From NCBI GenBank assembly GCA_900553255.1, contig USCI01000123.1:1-5187 (forward strand): a stretch of DNA of 5,187 nt, given 5' to 3'. The translations under genes were made by a program, and so were the position numbers. This DNA is from an uncultured Oscillospiraceae bacterium (lineage in GTDB: Bacteria; Bacillota; Clostridia; Oscillospirales; Acutalibacteraceae). Positions 5,061 to 5,187 of this stretch are shown piece after piece. The notes beneath the pieces are model-generated. The model saw only the letters and a list, made by a program, of their open reading frames with translations. It was not told the DNA's origin and ran no database searches. Position 1 is the first letter of the stretch. Every line of letters begins with the position of its first letter.

Positions 5061-5120
5061 ATGTTTCCTCGTGAGCGGAGGACAGGGCGGCAACAAAACG
5101 ATGAGGAGTTTACGGCATGA
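5061..5120 (+). CDS. Possible 19-residue coupling ORF ahead of the signal peptidase gene
   Basis: ATG at 5061 opens a 19-codon frame (MFPRERRTGRQQNDEEFTA) whose TGA overlaps the peptidase start as ATGA (5117-5120). GGAAGG at 5045-5050, inside the end of the GLUG gene, is 10 bases upstream. The frame contains the peptidase ribosome site, so its translation could couple expression of the two genes. The peptide is charged and has no recognisable domain. A chance frame is quite possible at this length. Confidence 0.25.
   Translation: MFPRERRTGRQQNDEEFTA
5103..5108 (+). promoter_or_regulatory. Ribosome binding site of the SipW-type peptidase gene
   Basis: GAGGAG lies 8 bases before the ATG at 5117. 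An in-frame TGA at 5102-5104 excludes any earlier start, so this site fixes the N-terminus. A weak TCCTC (5066-5070)/GAGGA (5078-5082) stem lies upstream in the 62-base gap. Confidence 0.75.
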
Positions 5121-5187
5121 AAAAGGCGCTGGCCATAGCCGGGCGGGTGCTGACCGTCCTGCTGCTGGTATTTGCGGTATTTGTCAT
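5117..5187 (+). CDS. SipW-type signal peptidase I, N-terminal 23 residues (runs off the right edge)
   Basis: Twenty-three codons are visible: MKKALAIAGRVLTVLLLVFAVFV, a short basic start followed by one membrane-spanning helix. This matches the N-terminal anchor of small clostridial/SipW-type signal peptidases, whose catalytic 'SxSMxP/D' serine segment would come about 30-50 residues later, outside the window. The call leans on context, because the two genes before it carry SipW-type cleavage signals and such substrates are normally encoded beside their peptidase. It would cleave the TasA-like proteins at the outer face of the membrane. A different single-pass membrane protein cannot be excluded from the visible part alone. 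Confidence 0.7.
   Translation, partial: MKKALAIAGRVLTVLLLVFAVFV

Noticed and set aside
1..5187. CRISPR array, insertion sequence or transferred island
   Set aside because: No regularly spaced repeats, transposase fragments, terminal inverted repeats or tRNA attachment sites were seen. The repeats within 4125-4946 are protein-level GLUG units.

Overview
The window reads as chromosomal DNA from a GC-rich member of the Clostridia. An Oscillospirales-type gut Firmicute is my best guess from gene content and style: strong Shine-Dalgarno sites, extended -10 promoters, a clostridial-type serpin lipoprotein, and SipW/TasA-type secretion. No mobile element, tRNA, rRNA or CRISPR array is visible.

Layout. 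(1) Positions 1-200, minus strand: the first 66 codons of a lipoprotein that looks like a serpin (serine protease inhibitor). It runs off the left edge. (2) Positions 201-413: a divergent control region with three evenly phased copies of a short dyad, a candidate promoter and a small leader hairpin. (3) Positions 414-1373, plus strand: a complete lipid-anchored carbohydrate esterase family 4 (NodB) deacetylase on a Thr/Pro-rich stalk, probably acting on peptidoglycan or another N-acetylated glycan. (4) Positions 1374-1719: a non-coding gap with a perfect 16-bp hairpin, a run of smaller inverted repeats, and a promoter for the next operon. (5) Positions 1720-5187 and beyond, plus strand: a tight operon of four genes. 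In order they are a TasA-like protein with a C-terminal PPQTG/membrane/KRRK tail; a small TasA/camelysin-like protein with a SipW-type signal; a 642-residue protein that joins a SipW-type signal and TasA-like domain to a GLUG-repeat beta-helix; and the start of what is very probably the cognate SipW-type signal peptidase I.

How the genes fit together. In Bacillus, the SipW peptidase processes TasA, which then polymerises into matrix fibres tethered by an accessory protein. By analogy, this operon would make a surface fibre. The PPQTG protein is a plausible wall or membrane base, the 182-residue protein the repeating subunit, and the GLUG protein an adhesive, fibre-compatible tip or decoration. 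That assignment of roles is inference. The fusion of a TasA-like module to a GLUG beta-helix, with a ladder of cysteines and an RGD loop, is the most interesting feature of the window. The serpin and deacetylase pair on the left would both protect the cell envelope (against host proteases and lysozyme, respectively) and appear to share one control region.
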